Of a stretch of 64,000 nt of DNA, positions 62,021 through 64,000 are shown one piece after another; within the stretch, counting starts at the first letter, position 1, and every line of letters starts with the position of its first letter. Under the pieces are notes generated by a model that was not told the DNA's origin, searched no databases, and saw only the letters and a list, made by a program, of their open reading frames with translations. The stretch spans positions 35,830 through 99,829 of the forward strand of contig JAITMR010000019.1 in assembly GCA_031277215.1 (NCBI GenBank), read 5' to 3'. The translations under genes were made by a program, and so were the position numbers. This DNA comes from Burkholderiales bacterium. GTDB taxonomy: Bacteria; Pseudomonadota; Gammaproteobacteria; Burkholderiales; Casimicrobiaceae.

Positions 62021-63555
62021 TGATAAAGCGGCTCAGTTTTCTGACGGTCTTTCTTTTCGCGGGGGCGCTGACGTCGGCGTTGGCAGGAGCGAGCCAGGAA
62101 GCAGGATCCCAAACGGGCTTTCGCCATTACTTTGCGCTTGAACTTGAAGGCAACGCCTCCTATTACTTGTTCAGGTTTACGCCGGAGGTGCATCAGGCGC
62201 TCATGAGCCCCGGCGGACGCGATTTTCGTATCATCAATGCCGATGGTCATCCTGTCCCCTACGCTTTTGGCGGCAGCATCGAGACCAAGGAAGAAACGCC
62301 CAAAGAGCCGATTCTGTATTCAGCGCCCTGGTTTCCACTGCCGCATGAACAGGGCGGCAAGAGCGTGCAGGACGGGTTCGTCATTGGCGCTGACGGTGCT
62401 TTACGTGTTCGGGAGCGTCAAATTGAATCGGAGCATCGCAGTGGTGATATCGTCGATCTTAGCGGGGTTCCCGGTAGAGCAAAAGAGGGTGAACAGGGCA
62501 ATGGAAAAAACGACCCTGATCTTGGCGCGCTTTTTGTCCGCATTGATGCCTTGACGGGAGGAGTGGGAGAATACTTGGGGACCGTTGAAGTGCTTGCAAG
62601 CGATGATTTGCAAAACTGGACGTCGATAACGACAGTACAGTTGTTGCGGCTCAATCGTTACGGCCAGACGCTGGAACGGGAACGGATAGACGTGGGCGGT
62701 GCGTTACCCTCCGGATTGCCGCGTTACCTGCAACTTCGCTGGCGTTCTGCGCCGCCGGTAATCGCGGGCATTGACCTGGAGCTTTTTCCGAAAAACACCG
62801 ATGCCGCACAGGCTCGGCAAAAAAGGCAGGATGAATTCCGGTATTGGCGGGAACAGTTGCCGGGCCAGATGCTGCCGGAGGGACAAGTGCATTTCGATAC
62901 TGGAGGCGTTTTCCCCGTGGATCGTTTGCGCTTCCATCTTCCTCGTCCCAATACGATGGTACCGGTGAAACTTTATTCTCGTTCCGATGAAAGCGATTCC
63001 TGGCAGTTGATTTCCAGAGAGACGCTTTATCGGCTCCAGGGGCCTGATGGCATCGAGCAGGAAACACCGGAAACCAGAATTGTCCCGAATCGGGATCGCT
63101 TCTGGAAAATCGCCGTAGAGAACGATAACCGCTACAGTGGCGCAAGCAATACCAGAGAAGGCCAGGAAGGCAGTGGTAAGGGGAACTCCGAATTTGGAGG
63201 AACGCCGTTGTTATCGGTTGGCTGGCGACCGGAAACCGTGACATTTCTCGCGCACGGTACGCCGCCCTTTTTGCTCGCAGTCGGCAATGCTCAGGCGATG
63301 GATGACAGTATTCCGGTCACGCGCTTGTTGGCCGGAGACAAACCGTATCTAGCGACGGCGCGGATTGGCGCGGCGCAACCGGCGCCGGCAAACGAGCCTG
63401 TAATTTCATCCGCTGCAGAAGCGGCGTTGCAGAAAGAAAAAATCCGGCGCTACATTTTATGGGGTGTCCTGCTTGCCGTGGTTGCGTTGCTTGCGCTCAT
63501 GGCTTGGAAAGTGGCAAAGCATGTGCCACAAGAAAAAACGGGGGAAGAAAGCTGA
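62020..63555 (+). CDS. DUF3999 periplasmic protein
   Basis: 511 aa from ATG 62020, with AAGGAG upstream. Signal peptide (IKRLSFLTVFLFAGALTSALA|G), a large beta-rich periplasmic part (YFALELEGNASYYLFRFTPEV onwards), and a C-terminal membrane helix (YILWGVLLAVVALLALMAWKV). This is the typical DUF3999 layout. Its function is unknown; the coupling with DUF2339 suggests one envelope complex. The gene ends at the edge of an IS fragment. Confidence 0.88.
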   Translation: MIKRLSFLTVFLFAGALTSALAGASQEAGSQTGFRHYFALELEGNASYYLFRFTPEVHQALMSPGGRDFRIINADGHPVPYAFGGSIETKEETPKEPILYSAPWFPLPHEQGGKSVQDGFVIGADGALRVRERQIESEHRSGDIVDLSGVPGRAKEGEQGNGKNDPDLGALFVRIDALTGGVGEYLGTVEVLASDDLQNWTSITTVQLLRLNRYGQTLERERIDVGGALPSGLPRYLQLRWRSAPPVIAGIDLELFPKNTDAAQARQKRQDEFRYWREQLPGQMLPEGQVHFDTGGVFPVDRLRFHLPRPNTMVPVKLYSRSDESDSWQLISRETLYRLQGPDGIEQETPETRIVPNRDRFWKIAVENDNRYSGASNTREGQEGSGKGNSEFGGTPLLSVGWRPETVTFLAHGTPPFLLAVGNAQAMDDSIPVTRLLAGDKPYLATARIGAAQPAPANEPVISSAAEAALQKEKIRRYILWGVLLAVVALLALMAWKVAKHVPQEKTGEES

Positions 63556-64000
63556 TGCCATGTACCCTTTCATTCTTCAGGCTGTTGAAGAAACTCTCAG
63601 CAGGCGCGTTATCCCAGCAATTGCCCTTTCTGCTCATTGAACAGACCATGCCGTACTCTTTGAGCAACCCCTGAAAGGCGTAGCTTGCGTATTGACTTCC
63701 CCGATCCGAGTGATGAATCAGACCGGGCGTTGGTTTGCGACGAAACCACGCCATGGTCAGCGCATCCATAACGATGTCTGCGGTCATGCGCGATTTGATC
63801 GACCAGCCAACGATCTCGCGGTTGAACAGGGCGAGTACCATTGCCAGAGCCAGCCAGCCTTCGTCCGTCCCGATGGAGGTCCGATCGGCGACCCAGACCT
63901 GATTGGGCGCGGCAACATGGAAGTTTTGCCCCAGCAAGTTCGGCGCGACCGGTAACGAGTGTCGCGAGTCCGTCGTCGCTTTAAAACGCTTCCTGTGACG
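63556..64000 (-). pseudogene. IS3-family transposase (OrfB) fragment, truncated at its 3' end and by the window edge
   Basis: The minus-strand frame runs from the right edge to about 63556 and encodes an rve/DDE integrase core: Asp in WVADRTSIGTDEGW, Asp in HHSDRGSQYAS, Glu in NAPAESFFNSLKNE. IS3-type OrfB normally continues about 40 residues after NERVHG; here the frame runs into the antisense end of DUF3999 and stops at 63497. The element is therefore cut just after the catalytic Glu. No terminal repeat is seen at the break. The upstream part lies beyond the window. Confidence 0.85.

Overview
The window is a densely packed, syntenic piece of a proteobacterial chromosome, most likely from a betaproteobacterium (Nitrosomonadales/Rhodocyclales/Burkholderiales-type). 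The evidence is gene order: dapA-bamC-MBL-purC; tsaB-rimI-family-4 uracil-DNA glycosylase; leuC-leuD-leuB-asd-fimV-truA-accD-folC-SPOR gene-cvpA-purF; rplM-rpsI; algZ-algR; trxA-rho. FimV, GtrA, BamC and AlgZ/AlgR homologues fit. This is inferred from sequence only; the species is not identified.

Layout. 1-8.2 kb: partial prlC, a DUF4124/glutaredoxin protein, xthA, an AI-2E-type permease, and the minus-strand group dapA-bamC-MBL hydrolase-purC. 8.3-16.5 kb: a DUF6311 membrane protein, gtrA-like and rlmD on the minus strand, the overlapping trio tsaB-rimI-udg, an orphan AbrB-type protein, lplT and a small lipoprotein. 16.5-32.7 kb: a LysR regulator divergent from a long plus-strand series, leuC-VOC-leuD-leuB-asd-fimV-truA-accD-folC-SPOR-cvpA-purF-rraA, covering leucine and aspartate-family synthesis, cell-pole assembly, tRNA modification, fatty-acid, folate and purine synthesis. 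32.7-40 kb: a DsbD alpha-domain-only protein, cutA, fxsA, lgt, a SMUG1-type glycosylase behind ampG, rplM-rpsI and argH. 40-50.6 kb: panD, an MBL hydrolase, algZ-algR, a PfkB kinase, apaH, rep, tRNA-Arg(CCG), fdxA, trxA and rho. 50.7-64 kb: a small membrane protein, a DUF6265 lipoprotein, fadL-fadD, copA-copZ, an MFS transporter, a DUF2339-DUF3999 envelope pair and a truncated IS3-family transposase at the right edge.

Most genes are housekeeping. The unusual layer is repeats. At least three dispersed families lie in the spacers: GC-rich palindromes of the CTCTCCC...GGGAGAG type, degenerate heptamers (CTGATCC-like) and ACGCGGAGGCGCGGAG-type arms. The GC-rich palindromes also sit in frame inside or at the end of four conserved genes (rlmD, the family-4 udg, truA, folC), adding roughly 30-65 residues each. 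This resembles the palindromic peptide insertions known from Rickettsia and is the strongest candidate here for something undescribed. Other points of interest are a VOC gene wedged by ATGA overlaps between leuC and leuD, the absence of trpFBA between truA and accD, a stand-alone DsbD alpha domain, two unrelated uracil-DNA glycosylases, large perfect palindromes near 45.0 and 59.15 kb, and the DUF2339-DUF3999 pair.
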